Shown: positions 34,579-43,788 of the stretch, piece after piece
How the letters are laid out: each line of letters begins with the position of its first letter
Position numbering within the stretch: the first letter of the stretch is position 1
NCBI GenBank assembly: GCA_009991425.1
Contig: JAACWH010000022.1
Coordinates: 1-64,000, forward strand
Direction of reading: 5' to 3'
Origin: Leptospira sp.
GTDB lineage: Bacteria; Spirochaetota; Leptospiria; Leptospirales; Leptospiraceae
Length of the DNA: 64,000 nucleotides
Made by a program: the position numbers and the translations under genes
The notes under the pieces: model-generated
The model's input: only the letters and a program-made list of their open reading frames with translations
Told to the model about the DNA's origin: nothing
The model's database searches: none

Positions 34579-35994
34579 TCACTCAAGAATTATATCGCCA
34601 GCCTGGAGAATGGTTAGTCCAGTTCCATTTGCGATGTTAGAGGTTGAATTATAGCCTAAGCGACCACTTCCACCATTTCCCCAGCATCGAACCGATCCTG
34701 TATCTAACAAGGCACAGGTATGACTAGATCCTGCTGAAATTTGAGTTGCTTTTCCTCCTAGGTTGATATCTCCAGAAGCAATAATACTTGGTGTAAAACC
34801 ATCGCCTATATTTGTATTGGTATTATTCCCTAATTGTCCACTGCTACCATCTCCCCAACACCGCACATTCCCAAGCTCATAGAGAGCGCAGGTATGAAAA
34901 AATCCAGCAGTAATTTGTTTCACGATCCCGCCTGTAGGAACATCACCTGTGGTAATGATGCTAGAAGGGGCAGAGTCGCCTATATTGTTAGAAGCATTGT
35001 AACCTAAATTCCCATCAGCACCCTCTCCCCAGCATCGCATTGCTCCATTATTTAATAGAGCACAGGAATGACTTGCCCCTGAGGTGATTTGAATGGCTAG
35101 TCCACCGAGGGGAATGTCCCCAGAATCTATAATAGTTTGACCACCAGCACCGATTTGAGTTGTATTATTATAACCTAATTGTCCAGAACCATTTCCTCCC
35201 CAGCAGCGTACTGCTTGGTTGCTCATAAGTGCACAGGTATGTTGGTCACCTGTTGAGATCTGAGTTGCAGTTCCACCCAAGGGAACATCTCCAGCCGTTT
35301 GAATACTCGGTCCGAATCCATCACCTATAGCTTGTGTATCATTATATCCTAGTTGTCCGAAGTCACCTCTACCCCAACACCGAACAGCTCCTCTTGCTAA
35401 CAAAGCACAGCTATGTACCGTTCCTAGAGATATTTGAATTACTTTTTCTCCGATGGGGACATTGCCAGCTGCCTCAATACTTAAAGCCACACCATCACCG
35501 ACAGCATCAGTACTATTATATCCGAGTCGACCATCGGCACCTTCCCCCCAACATCTAACATTGCCTGAGCTAAGTAAGGCACAACTGTGGACGTCTCCTT
35601 CAGCAAGCTGGGTTACGGTTTCTGTGATTGGAAGGAAAGCAGATTGTTGGATAGTGAGATTTCCAGCGGCACCATCTGCAATATTTTTGTTATTATTATA
35701 ACCAAGTTGCCCAAGGGTTCCGTCGCCCCATGCTTTGACACGACCATCTTCAAACTTGAGTAGAGTATGATTGGATGCCATCATAGTCGACAGGCTCTTT
35801 GTAGGTGGGGTAGGATTATTGAATTGCAGACTGTATCCGCAGTGTGAACTGGAGTCTCGAATTAGAGACTTAACGAATATTGTATTTAAAAAGGATTCCG
35901 ACTGTATATCGCAAGGGTTTTCAAGATTAGCGTTTACGCAATTTGCCATGGAAAGTAGAAAAAGGATTGTTATCAAGTAATGGGTTTTGTTCAT
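34579..35994 (-). CDS. RCC1-repeat lipoprotein
   Basis: The 471-residue protein has a lipoprotein signal ending at C19 (S-M-A-N-C) and a short leader with C28-D and C52-G-Y. Seven repeats of about 53 residues follow, each with R/K-C/A-W-G-x-G-x-x-G-x-L-G-Y/N-N and H-S/T-C-A-L-L. Seven RCC1 repeats form one seven-bladed propeller. The role is unknown; binding at the cell surface is plausible. The leader matches those of the lipoproteins at 50185-51477 and 55863-56912 residue for residue in spacing. It is a monocistronic leftward gene. Confidence 0.85.
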   Translation of the reverse strand: MNKTHYLITILFLLSMANCVNANLENPCDIQSESFLNTIFVKSLIRDSSSHCGYSLQFNNPTPPTKSLSTMMASNHTLLKFEDGRVKAWGDGTLGQLGYNNNKNIADGAAGNLTIQQSAFLPITETVTQLAEGDVHSCALLSSGNVRCWGEGADGRLGYNSTDAVGDGVALSIEAAGNVPIGEKVIQISLGTVHSCALLARGAVRCWGRGDFGQLGYNDTQAIGDGFGPSIQTAGDVPLGGTATQISTGDQHTCALMSNQAVRCWGGNGSGQLGYNNTTQIGAGGQTIIDSGDIPLGGLAIQITSGASHSCALLNNGAMRCWGEGADGNLGYNASNNIGDSAPSSIITTGDVPTGGIVKQITAGFFHTCALYELGNVRCWGDGSSGQLGNNTNTNIGDGFTPSIIASGDINLGGKATQISAGSSHTCALLDTGSVRCWGNGGSGRLGYNSTSNIANGTGLTILQAGDIILE

Positions 35995-36266
35995 ATTTAA
36001 ATTTAAAAGGTTATTGGTTGATTTAAACTAATCTTAAATAGCTGTTAATTCATGCTTTATTTTTGTAGTCTTTTATGCGAATGCAAAATTTCCTAAACTA
36101 AAATTTTTACGATTTCTTTAAGTGATTTTTTAAAAATCATAAAATTTATTTTTATAGAATTTAAGAAAATTCCATCGTTCAAGCTTGGGGTTTTGCAAGG
36201 AAATGTATAATTTTTCTGAAAATATCCTACTTGAGAAGATAGCCCTTTTCAAAAGAATAACAATAG

Positions 36267-37514
36267 ATGAACAAAAAATTAGCTTTATTCCTATTTTTAA
36301 ACTTTTTTACCTTGTCCCTTTGTTCGGAAAGCCAACACCAAATTCGGCTTCACCCTGATGATTCGAAGATCATCCCTTCGGCGGAAACTTTTTATAACCG
36401 AGTGCTACCTAATTTAAAAGGAAAAAAGATTCTATTAGTTACAAACCCTTCTGGAATTGGGATAAACCCAGATCGCATCAAGACGGAATTTTCTAAACAA
36501 GGCGCTATTTTAAGCCAATTGATAGGACTTGAGCATGGATTTTTTGGTCTCGAAGAAGAGTTCAATAAAAGTCCAGTAACCCTTGATTCTACTTTTGATC
36601 TGCCGATCTATCATATATACAAACTGTCCACTGCTGATCTTCTCAAGGTCGTGCAAGAATCTGAGGCAATTGTATTTGATGTACAAGGTATGGGAATGAG
36701 GTGTTATACTTACCTAACGGTCCTTAAGCGATTGATGGATGCAAGTGCTGGTCGCAAAATTCGTTTTGTAGTCTTGGATCATATTTCACCTAGCATGCAT
36801 CTTGGTGGACAAGGAGATTTTGTGGAAAAAGGATTTCAGAATTTTGCAGGAGAATTTCCAAGCCCCTTATTTACAGGACTTACTTTGGGTGAGGCAGCTC
36901 TTTTCTATAACGCTGAATATCTGAAGAAGAAAGTAGATCTCGAAGTTGTTCCTGTGGGTGAATACAAGAGAGGGCAATCAATGGAAAATGCTGGTATCCC
37001 ATGGAATACACCATCACCTAACTTGCCAAATTTGGATAGTGCAAGAAATTATTTTAGTTTAGTATTTTTAGAGGGGGTAAATGTTTCTGTAGGACGAGGT
37101 ACACAAGCGCCTTTTGTTTATTTTGGTGCACCCTGGATGAATCATCCTGAAAAATTTGCTGAAGTATTAAATAAGTCATCTAACAAGGAATACTATTTCA
37201 CTCCTGTATATTTTAAACCTACATTTGGTCCTCATACTGGCAAAATCTGCAAGGGTCTAAGGATGAATCTTGTGAATGCTAATTATGATCCCTTGAAGCT
37301 GACATATAATTTAATTTCAACAATGAAGAAAATGTATTCCAAAGATTTTGCTTGGACTAGATGGTCTAAGGTTTATTCAATCGATTATCTTTGGGGCAAT
37401 TCTAAGATAAGGTCTGCCATTAATGAGGGAGTCCAGTATGAGACTTTTACAAAATCATTTAAAGAGAAAGAAGTAAAATACAACAATAAAGCAAAATTGT
37501 ATTGGTTGTATTAA
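36267..37514 (+). CDS. DUF1343 protein, NamZ-like exo-beta-N-acetylmuramidase
   Basis: The 415-residue protein has a signal peptide (about 1-20) and a full DUF1343 domain: L-L-V-T-N-P-S-G-I near 58, G-L-E-H-G-F-F-G near 92, F-D-V-Q-G-M-G-M-R-C-Y-T-Y near 140, and N-V-S-V-G-R-G-T near 270. Characterised members remove terminal MurNAc from peptidoglycan fragments, suggesting wall recycling or scavenging. The ATG lacks a strong ribosome site. The next gene starts 10 bases after its stop. Confidence 0.82.
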   Translation: MNKKLALFLFLNFFTLSLCSESQHQIRLHPDDSKIIPSAETFYNRVLPNLKGKKILLVTNPSGIGINPDRIKTEFSKQGAILSQLIGLEHGFFGLEEEFNKSPVTLDSTFDLPIYHIYKLSTADLLKVVQESEAIVFDVQGMGMRCYTYLTVLKRLMDASAGRKIRFVVLDHISPSMHLGGQGDFVEKGFQNFAGEFPSPLFTGLTLGEAALFYNAEYLKKKVDLEVVPVGEYKRGQSMENAGIPWNTPSPNLPNLDSARNYFSLVFLEGVNVSVGRGTQAPFVYFGAPWMNHPEKFAEVLNKSSNKEYYFTPVYFKPTFGPHTGKICKGLRMNLVNANYDPLKLTYNLISTMKKMYSKDFAWTRWSKVYSIDYLWGNSKIRSAINEGVQYETFTKSFKEKEVKYNNKAKLYWLY

Positions 37515-37524
37515 AGGAGATTCT

Positions 37525-38229
37525 ATGAAACAAAATTTTAAATATACACTTAGTGTTTTTGCTCTGATGGCTATCACATTTTTATCAGTAACAAATGTTC
37601 GCTCTTTATTTTCAGAAGAAAAATCTTCTTCAGAGAAATCTAAGGTCAATTCAAGAGCTTTACCAAATTCCGAAATAAAAATTAGCGAGAAAGATGCATC
37701 TGAAATTTCTAAATGGGTGCCTCTGCCAGAAAGACAGTTGAAGACTCGTCTCAAAGCCTACGCTTTCGCAAAAGTAAGAACTTCTCTTCTATCAAAGTTA
37801 ACTTTTACAAAAGAAAAACTGTACCAGTATTCACAATGTCCAGAAATGTTTCCAAGTATGCCTGGTGATTTTCCATGCAGTCTTTTGAATTATGATGGTA
37901 GTTCTAGTCTACCTGTAAAGGATCCTAGCTTAGAATATAAGGCAGGGGGAACTATTGCTATTTGGGAATCGGATAAAAAAATTCCTTTGATTGGTGGAAT
38001 CGCACTTCAAATCGGTGCATCTAGCTTACAGAATGAAACAAACCCAGATTCAATCATTGCTTATTACGATTCCAATGGATTGATTTCTCATTATAGATTC
38101 AAAGAAAGAGTTATTGTATTCAATTGGACAAATGAAAATAAAGAACCCACACTTAAATCCTTGATCTCTGTGGAATTGAATTCAGAGAATTGGGTGAAGA
38201 GTGGAGAAGAAATTGACTATTCGAAATAA
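37525..38229 (+). CDS. Exported protein of unknown function
   Basis: The 234-residue protein begins with a basic start and a hydrophobic stretch (about 8-25), probably a signal peptide or anchor, followed by a Ser/Glu/Lys-rich linker. The rest has no recognised domain. A C-P-E-M-F-P-S-M-P-G-D-F-P-C segment near 110 could hold a disulfide. AAAGGAGATTCT gives a strong ribosome site. The ten-base distance from the DUF1343 gene suggests one operon and a periplasmic role linked to it. Confidence 0.65.
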   Translation: MKQNFKYTLSVFALMAITFLSVTNVRSLFSEEKSSSEKSKVNSRALPNSEIKISEKDASEISKWVPLPERQLKTRLKAYAFAKVRTSLLSKLTFTKEKLYQYSQCPEMFPSMPGDFPCSLLNYDGSSSLPVKDPSLEYKAGGTIAIWESDKKIPLIGGIALQIGASSLQNETNPDSIIAYYDSNGLISHYRFKERVIVFNWTNENKEPTLKSLISVELNSENWVKSGEEIDYSK

Positions 38230-38302
38230 AGGAATAGCAAAGTTTTTTATAAAGGATTTCTTTTTGAATTCTAAATTGCTTTCTAAAGAATAGTTTTATT
38301 GC

Positions 38303-39232
38303 ATGAGTAAAAAAAATATTACCAAAGGCTACCTGCGAATGATGGGTAAAACCTGGAAGTCAAATTCCAAGGATCAATCCCATATTGAAATTCAATACGA
38401 TTTATGCTATGTAGAATATGCGGACGAATTGAACGGTAAAAAACCAGGAAAGTCAGAAGCTTTAGAAAAATCTATATCAAATATTTCTAGTAAGATTGGT
38501 AAGTTGATTAAATTGAAATTTTCTGGTAAGATTCGTTGTGTGAATTGTGGAAAGCTTACCAAAAAAAGTTTTAACCAAGGATCATGTTATAATTGTTTTG
38601 TGGAACTTGCACAAAATGATCTTTGTATCATGTCTCCGACTCTTTGTCACTATCATTTAGGAACTTGTCGTGAGCCTAAATGGGCTGAGGCGAATTGCTT
38701 TAAAAAACATTCTATCTATCTAGCAAATACATCGGGAGCTAAGGTTGGAATCACCAAAGAAAAGAAAATTGAAAATCGTTGGATAGACCAAGGGGCTGTT
38801 GAAGCAATTGAATTAGTGACTACTGACTCTAGAAGAGAGGCGGGAGTAATAGAAGCATATCTAAGTCAGTTTTTGCCAGATCGAACTGCTTGGCAGAAGA
38901 TGGTAACCACCAATCCAGTGCAAGGTGAAATTGATTTTGTAAAAGAAAGATCCAAGTTTGTGAGAGCTATTGAAAATGCTAAACTAACTATGGAAAGTGA
39001 GAAAGGCAAATCAATTCCTATTGAAATGAAGCCATCTAAGATGAAAGAATCGACAAAAATCAATTTTCCCATTGAGTCATTTTCTAAAGCAAAATCGATT
39101 AAAGTAGAACCTGATCAAACAATCGAAGGCAAACTTCTCGGAATCAAAGGACAATACCTTATCTTGCAAGATGGTGTAATTAATCTTAGAACTTATGAAG
39201 GTTATGAATTTGAATTAATTATCCAAGATTGA
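38303..39232 (+). CDS. DUF2797 Cys-rich protein
   Basis: The 309-residue protein matches the DUF2797 pattern: C-V-N-C-G-K near 80, C-Y-N-C near 95, then C-H-Y-H-L-G-T-C-R-E-P-K-W and N-C-F. Next come H-S-I-Y-L-A-N-T-S-G-A-K-V-G-I-T and R-W-I-D-Q-G-A. The Cys pairs suggest a zinc site, and the K-V-G-I-T/R-W-I-D region resembles a GIY-YIG-like fold. The biochemical function of the family is not established. It stands alone between the exported protein and the pseudouridine synthase. Confidence 0.8.
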   Translation: MSKKNITKGYLRMMGKTWKSNSKDQSHIEIQYDLCYVEYADELNGKKPGKSEALEKSISNISSKIGKLIKLKFSGKIRCVNCGKLTKKSFNQGSCYNCFVELAQNDLCIMSPTLCHYHLGTCREPKWAEANCFKKHSIYLANTSGAKVGITKEKKIENRWIDQGAVEAIELVTTDSRREAGVIEAYLSQFLPDRTAWQKMVTTNPVQGEIDFVKERSKFVRAIENAKLTMESEKGKSIPIEMKPSKMKESTKINFPIESFSKAKSIKVEPDQTIEGKLLGIKGQYLILQDGVINLRTYEGYEFELIIQD

Positions 39233-39337
39233 TACTATTTTAAAAAAATTTCTAATCATGAATAAAATAAATTATTTATCGAGAAAGTTTTACTCAGAAA
39301 TTAGAAATATTGTGATTCTTAACAGTGGACAGCTTCT

Positions 39338-40033
39338 ATGAATCCAGTTCTTTACCAAGACGAACTTATACTAATTGCTAACAAACCAGCAGGGATACCG
39401 ATTCATGAAACCAAAGATCCTTCGCGTCTCGACTTCACAAGACAACTCCAAGAAACACTGAAGCTTCCTTATCTTCGGACAGCTAACCGTCTGGATTTGA
39501 ATACAACTGGTATAGTAGTATTTGGTTTAGATCCAGCTCGCAATAAGGATGTAGACGAGATTCTAGTTGATTCCAATAAATTCTATCTAGCAAAAGTTCA
39601 TGGAATAATTAAGGATTCTCAATTTCGTATTGAAACTTTCCTAAAAGATGGTAACAAAAGAGTGCAGACTGTTCGTTCTGGTGGAAGAAAAGCAATTACT
39701 GAATGTAAAGTCATTGAAAGAAACATAAGAGCAAATACCAGTTTGGTGGAGGCTGAACTTATCACGGGTCGACGACACCAAATTCGAATTCACCTTTCTG
39801 AGTTTGGTTATCCTATTCTAGGAGATGAAGTTTATGGAAAAACAAAGGATGATGGATTAAAAAGAAAACCATTAGATAACAATATTTCTGAGAGGAAGGA
39901 ATTTTCTCAAAATACAAATTTACACTTAAATAATAAAATTAATAACTCAATACTGCATCTACATAGTTATAAATTAATTTTAAATGGAAAATTCTATTCA
40001 AACCTTATCATTGAATGTTCTCCTGATTGGTAA
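39338..40033 (+). CDS. RluA-family pseudouridine synthase
   Basis: The 231-residue protein is a single catalytic domain without an S4 domain. The catalytic Asp lies in N-R-L-D-L-N-T-T-G (about 50-58; the common form is H-R-L-D-x-x-T-S-G), and the R-R-H-Q-I-R-I-H-L motif is near 145. It should convert uridine to pseudouridine in rRNA or tRNA; the target site cannot be predicted. It lies 71 bases before map. Confidence 0.85.
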   Translation: MNPVLYQDELILIANKPAGIPIHETKDPSRLDFTRQLQETLKLPYLRTANRLDLNTTGIVVFGLDPARNKDVDEILVDSNKFYLAKVHGIIKDSQFRIETFLKDGNKRVQTVRSGGRKAITECKVIERNIRANTSLVEAELITGRRHQIRIHLSEFGYPILGDEVYGKTKDDGLKRKPLDNNISERKEFSQNTNLHLNNKINNSILHLHSYKLILNGKFYSNLIIECSPDW

Positions 40034-40104
40034 AAATATCTTTGCAAAGGATTTTAATTTTAAACATTGGAATCCTAACATTCTTAATTAGGTAGGATGA
40101 GATC

Positions 40105-40851
40105 ATGTCAATTAGCAACGAAAAAGATTTAAATGGAATTTTAAAAGTCGGACAATTTGTGGCAAAAGTTCGTAAAGCAATGATGCAATATGTCCAAGCT
40201 GGAATGACCACCTGGGACTTAGATCAATATGCTAAATTATTTTTTGATAAAGAATCAGTCGACTCTGCCCCTTTTAAAGATTATAAATTTCCTGGAATGA
40301 CTTGCATAAGTCTCAATCATGAAATCGCACATGGCATCCCTTCTAAGCAGAAAATCATCCAGAGTGGAGATTTAATAAATATAGACATCTCAGCACATTT
40401 AAATGCTTATTATGCGGACACTGGAATTTCTTTCACAATATCCAATGAGGGTGCTAGAAGATTCGCAAAACTTTGCGAAGCTGCCTCTCAGTCGACACTA
40501 TCAGGAATCAAACAAGCTAAGACAGGCAATCCTCTGCGCTGGATTGGTAGGTCTATCAAGCATACTGCAAATCTAAATGGATTTACAGTTATCAAAAATC
40601 TCGCCGGTCATGGAACAGGTAGCAAATTACATGAAGACCCTCAAGTTTTGAACTACGAAGATAAAAGAGAAAAACGAATTTTAAATGAAGGTTTGGTCTT
40701 GGCAGTTGAGTCTTTTATATCAACTGGATCTGAGTATGCTTATGAAGCTGGTGACAATTGGACATTGACAACCAGAGATAATTCTTATGTCGCTCAAATG
40801 GAGCACACAATTATTGTTACGCGAAAGGGCCCTATTATAGCAACCCTTTAA
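40105..40851 (+). CDS. map: Methionine aminopeptidase, type I
   Basis: The 248-residue M24 peptidase shows the metal ligands in order: D in N-I-D-I-S-A, D in Y-A-D-T-G-I, H in L-A-G-H-G-T-G, E in A-V-E-S-F, and E in Q-M-E-H-T. It removes the initiator Met from new proteins. GGTAGGATGAGATC is the ribosome region. Its stop codon abuts that of the convergent motA with no bases between. Confidence 0.9.
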   Translation: MSISNEKDLNGILKVGQFVAKVRKAMMQYVQAGMTTWDLDQYAKLFFDKESVDSAPFKDYKFPGMTCISLNHEIAHGIPSKQKIIQSGDLINIDISAHLNAYYADTGISFTISNEGARRFAKLCEAASQSTLSGIKQAKTGNPLRWIGRSIKHTANLNGFTVIKNLAGHGTGSKLHEDPQVLNYEDKREKRILNEGLVLAVESFISTGSEYAYEAGDNWTLTTRDNSYVAQMEHTIIVTRKGPIIATL

Positions 40852-41583
40852 TCAAATAAAAGGTTCCATTCTCTCGATAAGGATTCTTCGATTTTCACCT
40901 GCTTGTAAGGAAACGATTCCTCTTATAATGGCATGTCTTTCTTTGGATTTTGTTTTGGCATAGCTTCTCAATTTATTTCCAAGTGGTAAGAACACTAAAT
41001 TGGCAAATGCAATTCCGTAAAATGTCGCTATAAAGGCCGTTGCAATGCCTTCACCTAAGGCAGCTGTTCCTGCTCCCAGATTTTCCAATACATGAACAAG
41101 ACCTAGTACAGTCCCAATGATACCAACAGTTGGCGAATATCCACCTGCTGTGTCTAAGATTCGAGCCGATGTTGATTCATCTACTTCTTGTTCGTCGGCA
41201 TACTCCATTAGTATTTCTTCAAGAGTTCTAGGATCAGAACCATCTACAACTAATTTGATTCCTTTGGCTAGAAATGGGTGGGGAATTTTCTGGATCTCAT
41301 CTTCTAAAGCCAAGAGTCCATCCTTACGAGCTATTTCTATAAAACGATTGAAAATTTTTACAAGATCTATTCTAGTTTGAATTCCCATTGCCTCGAAGAA
41401 ATGAACTCTAAAGTGATTGATCTCAGATAGTGAGTAGGATGCAAAGGTTGCTCCTATTGTGCCACCTAATATTAATAATATGGACGAGGGCTTTAGGAAA
41501 GCGAGTAAGCTTGCTCCTTCAATTAGAATAGCTAGTAGAACAGAGAATACGGCAATTGCAATTCCGACAACACTTGTGTTCAT
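40852..41583 (-). CDS. motA: MotA-like flagellar stator / proton channel subunit
   Basis: The 243-residue protein has four membrane segments, two near the N-terminus and two after a cytoplasmic loop. The conserved Pro lies in G-Y-S-P-T-V-G-I-I-G-T-V-L-G-L near 150, with a second Pro in L-V-F-L-P-L-G near 203. The loop carries the acidic E-E-I-L-M-E-Y-A-D-E-Q-E region. The ATG at 41583 has AAGGAGG upstream and overlaps the previous stop as TAATG. No motB is adjacent, so its partner must be elsewhere. Confidence 0.85.
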   Translation of the reverse strand: MNTSVVGIAIAVFSVLLAILIEGASLLAFLKPSSILLILGGTIGATFASYSLSEINHFRVHFFEAMGIQTRIDLVKIFNRFIEIARKDGLLALEDEIQKIPHPFLAKGIKLVVDGSDPRTLEEILMEYADEQEVDESTSARILDTAGGYSPTVGIIGTVLGLVHVLENLGAGTAALGEGIATAFIATFYGIAFANLVFLPLGNKLRSYAKTKSKERHAIIRGIVSLQAGENRRILIERMEPFI

Positions 41584-42530
41584 TATGGAACCTCCTTCCC
41601 TAAAGCTGCTTGGTATAGAAGAAACCAATCTTCTCTATCTAAAATAATGTCTAAAGACTTCGCCATTTGCTGGATACGTTCCGCACTGTTGGATCCTATT
41701 ACAGGGATGATTCCCGATGGATGTCGAAGCAGCCAAGCCAGTGCTATTGCATTTTCGGTAGTGTGGTATTTTTCTGTTAGATCTAGAATGATTTGTGATA
41801 AGGAGGGAGCTGCCTTTTCATGTTTAGAAATTTCACTTGAGCTTGCATTTTTCTGCAAATCTGCGACAGATCTCATAAGGCTTCCTCCACCTAAAGGCGA
41901 CCATGACATGGGTCTAATCTTCTGTTGGTAGAGAAAATCTATATCACCATTGATAAATGGATCTATCTTTTTGAGGCTTATTTCTATTTGATTGGTAATG
42001 AGAGGATTTTTCATCCGAGATTGGAGGAGCGATACTTGGCTAGGTGTAAAATTGGATACACCAACATAAGATACTTTTCCTGTTTCTATCAATTGATCCA
42101 AACAAACGCCTGTTTCATCTGCATTCAATAATGGGTCAGGCCTATGCAATAATAAGATATCTATTTTTTCTATCCCAAGATTTCTTAAAGAGTTATTTAC
42201 AGATTCTTCAATATGCTTTGGGCTGGAATCATAGTGTTTGACTTTTCTACTTGGATATTTATCTGAGAAAAGCATGATATCAGTTTTTGTTACAAAATGT
42301 AATTCAGGCAGTTTTGATTTTATTTTCTTATAGACTGTACCGAAGAATTCCTCGCATCCATAATTCCCATAGATATCTGCATGATCGAACCAATTGATTC
42401 CAAGATCTATACAGGTCTGGATATTTCGTTCTATATCTTGTTCTGTTAAACCACCATCTAACATGCGCCAAGCACCATACACTAAACGAGAAATGTGTGG
42501 GCCTTTGGGATGAATTCTAATTTCTTGCAT
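41583..42530 (-). CDS. Aldo/keto reductase (YdhF-like)
   Basis: The 315-residue TIM-barrel reductase has the tetrad Asp and Tyr in F-D-H-A-D-I-Y-G near 48-55, Lys in V-T-K-T-D near 80 and His in L-L-L-H-R-P near 128. The NADPH-binding pattern appears near G-S-N-S-A-E-R-I. It resembles E. coli YdhF; the substrate is unknown. It is joined to both neighbours by TAATG stop/start overlaps, so it is translated with the SsuD-like enzyme before it and motA after it. Confidence 0.87.
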   Translation of the reverse strand: MQEIRIHPKGPHISRLVYGAWRMLDGGLTEQDIERNIQTCIDLGINWFDHADIYGNYGCEEFFGTVYKKIKSKLPELHFVTKTDIMLFSDKYPSRKVKHYDSSPKHIEESVNNSLRNLGIEKIDILLLHRPDPLLNADETGVCLDQLIETGKVSYVGVSNFTPSQVSLLQSRMKNPLITNQIEISLKKIDPFINGDIDFLYQQKIRPMSWSPLGGGSLMRSVADLQKNASSSEISKHEKAAPSLSQIILDLTEKYHTTENAIALAWLLRHPSGIIPVIGSNSAERIQQMAKSLDIILDREDWFLLYQAALGKEVP

Positions 42531-43687
42531 TACTTTCTCGCTCCATAAGTAAGAGGGGTTTCTGGGGTGGATTCAGGTGTTCGACCTTGGATTCTACTAA
42601 GTTTCGTATTATTGAGTGAGGGTAGAAGCAAATTTTTAACATAGTCAATTTCTTGTAATAATGGATAGCCTGAGAAAATGAAAGAACGAATTCCCATATC
42701 CTTGTAGACTTGGATTTTCTTGAGTATTTGTTCAGGTGTTCCAACTAGGGCTGAACCACAGCCAGATCTTGCCAAACCAATTCCCGACCAAACGATATCT
42801 TCAATGAAACCATCTGAATCGGAAGTCTTGCGAAGTTCATCTTGTCTTAATACTCCAGCAGATTTAGAATCCAATGCTCTTGATTTCAAGTCTTGTGCTT
42901 TTGCTAAATCTAATTTGGAGATCAATCTCTTTGCATAGTCTTTTGCTTCTTTTTCAGTCTCTCGAACTATCATGTGAATTCTTAAGCCGAAGTCAATTTT
43001 TCTTCCAAGCTCTGCCGCTCTGGTAGAAAGGTCAGTCATAGTTTCGTACAAATTGTTCTCTGTCTCTGGCCACATTAAAAATACATCACAGTGTTCTGCA
43101 CAGAGTTTTCTAGCTTCTTCCGATATTCCACCAAAGTAAAGTAAGGGGCCTCCATTTTGTTGGTAGGGCTTGACAGGATCTGTTGGCAGTTGTATCTGGT
43201 AGTGCTTGCCATTGAAGTTAATTTCTTCCTGAGTCCAGGATTGTTTTAGAATCTCAATAACTTCTCTTGATTTTTCATACCGTATGATATTGTCTACCTT
43301 TGTGCCTGGTAGGTCGGAAGAAATAATATTTACGGTTAGGTTCCCTTTCAACATATGATCTAAGGTTGAAATTGCACGGGCAAGCATAGGCGGATGGACT
43401 TCTCCACACCGAACGGCAGTTAGCAAGGACATATTGTTCACCATAGGAGCAACTGCGCCTGCAAAACTTAGAGTATCCTGTCCTACTTGGTAAGATGATG
43501 GTAATAAAATATTTTCAAAACCAGCCTGATCTGCTTTTACAACTATGTCTTTGCAGTGTTCAAAGCTACTGCGAAATTCTCCATCCATCTGCCCTAGAAA
43601 TTCAAAATCTCCATTGCAGATATCGCAAAACCAAGAAATTTCAGTTGCATCCTCTGGGGTTCGGATGGAAAATTTTCTCTCAAACAT
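42530..43687 (-). CDS. SsuD-like FMN-dependent alkanesulfonate monooxygenase family protein
   Basis: The 385-residue luciferase-type TIM barrel has [11 protein letters not shown] near 62 and T-A-V-R-C-G near 90. N-I-I-S-S-D near 119, Y-F-G-G-I-S near 179 and V-G-T-P-E-Q-I near 320 complete the pattern. Length and motifs fit the alkanesulfonate monooxygenase SsuD, which frees sulfite from organosulfonates. No ssu transporter or flavin reductase is adjacent, so the substrate is open. It is the first gene of a three-gene leftward operon. Confidence 0.82.
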   Translation of the reverse strand: MFERKFSIRTPEDATEISWFCDICNGDFEFLGQMDGEFRSSFEHCKDIVVKADQAGFENILLPSSYQVGQDTLSFAGAVAPMVNNMSLLTAVRCGEVHPPMLARAISTLDHMLKGNLTVNIISSDLPGTKVDNIIRYEKSREVIEILKQSWTQEEINFNGKHYQIQLPTDPVKPYQQNGGPLLYFGGISEEARKLCAEHCDVFLMWPETENNLYETMTDLSTRAAELGRKIDFGLRIHMIVRETEKEAKDYAKRLISKLDLAKAQDLKSRALDSKSAGVLRQDELRKTSDSDGFIEDIVWSGIGLARSGCGSALVGTPEQILKKIQVYKDMGIRSFIFSGYPLLQEIDYVKNLLLPSLNNTKLSRIQGRTPESTPETPLTYGARK

Positions 43688-43788
43688 GGCTAATCTCCTT
43701 GACGAATACGCTATAGCAGATAAAAAGTATAATATAATGAATAAAGCGCCCAGATAAATTGGGTGATTTCAGCTTAAAAGAGGCTTCT

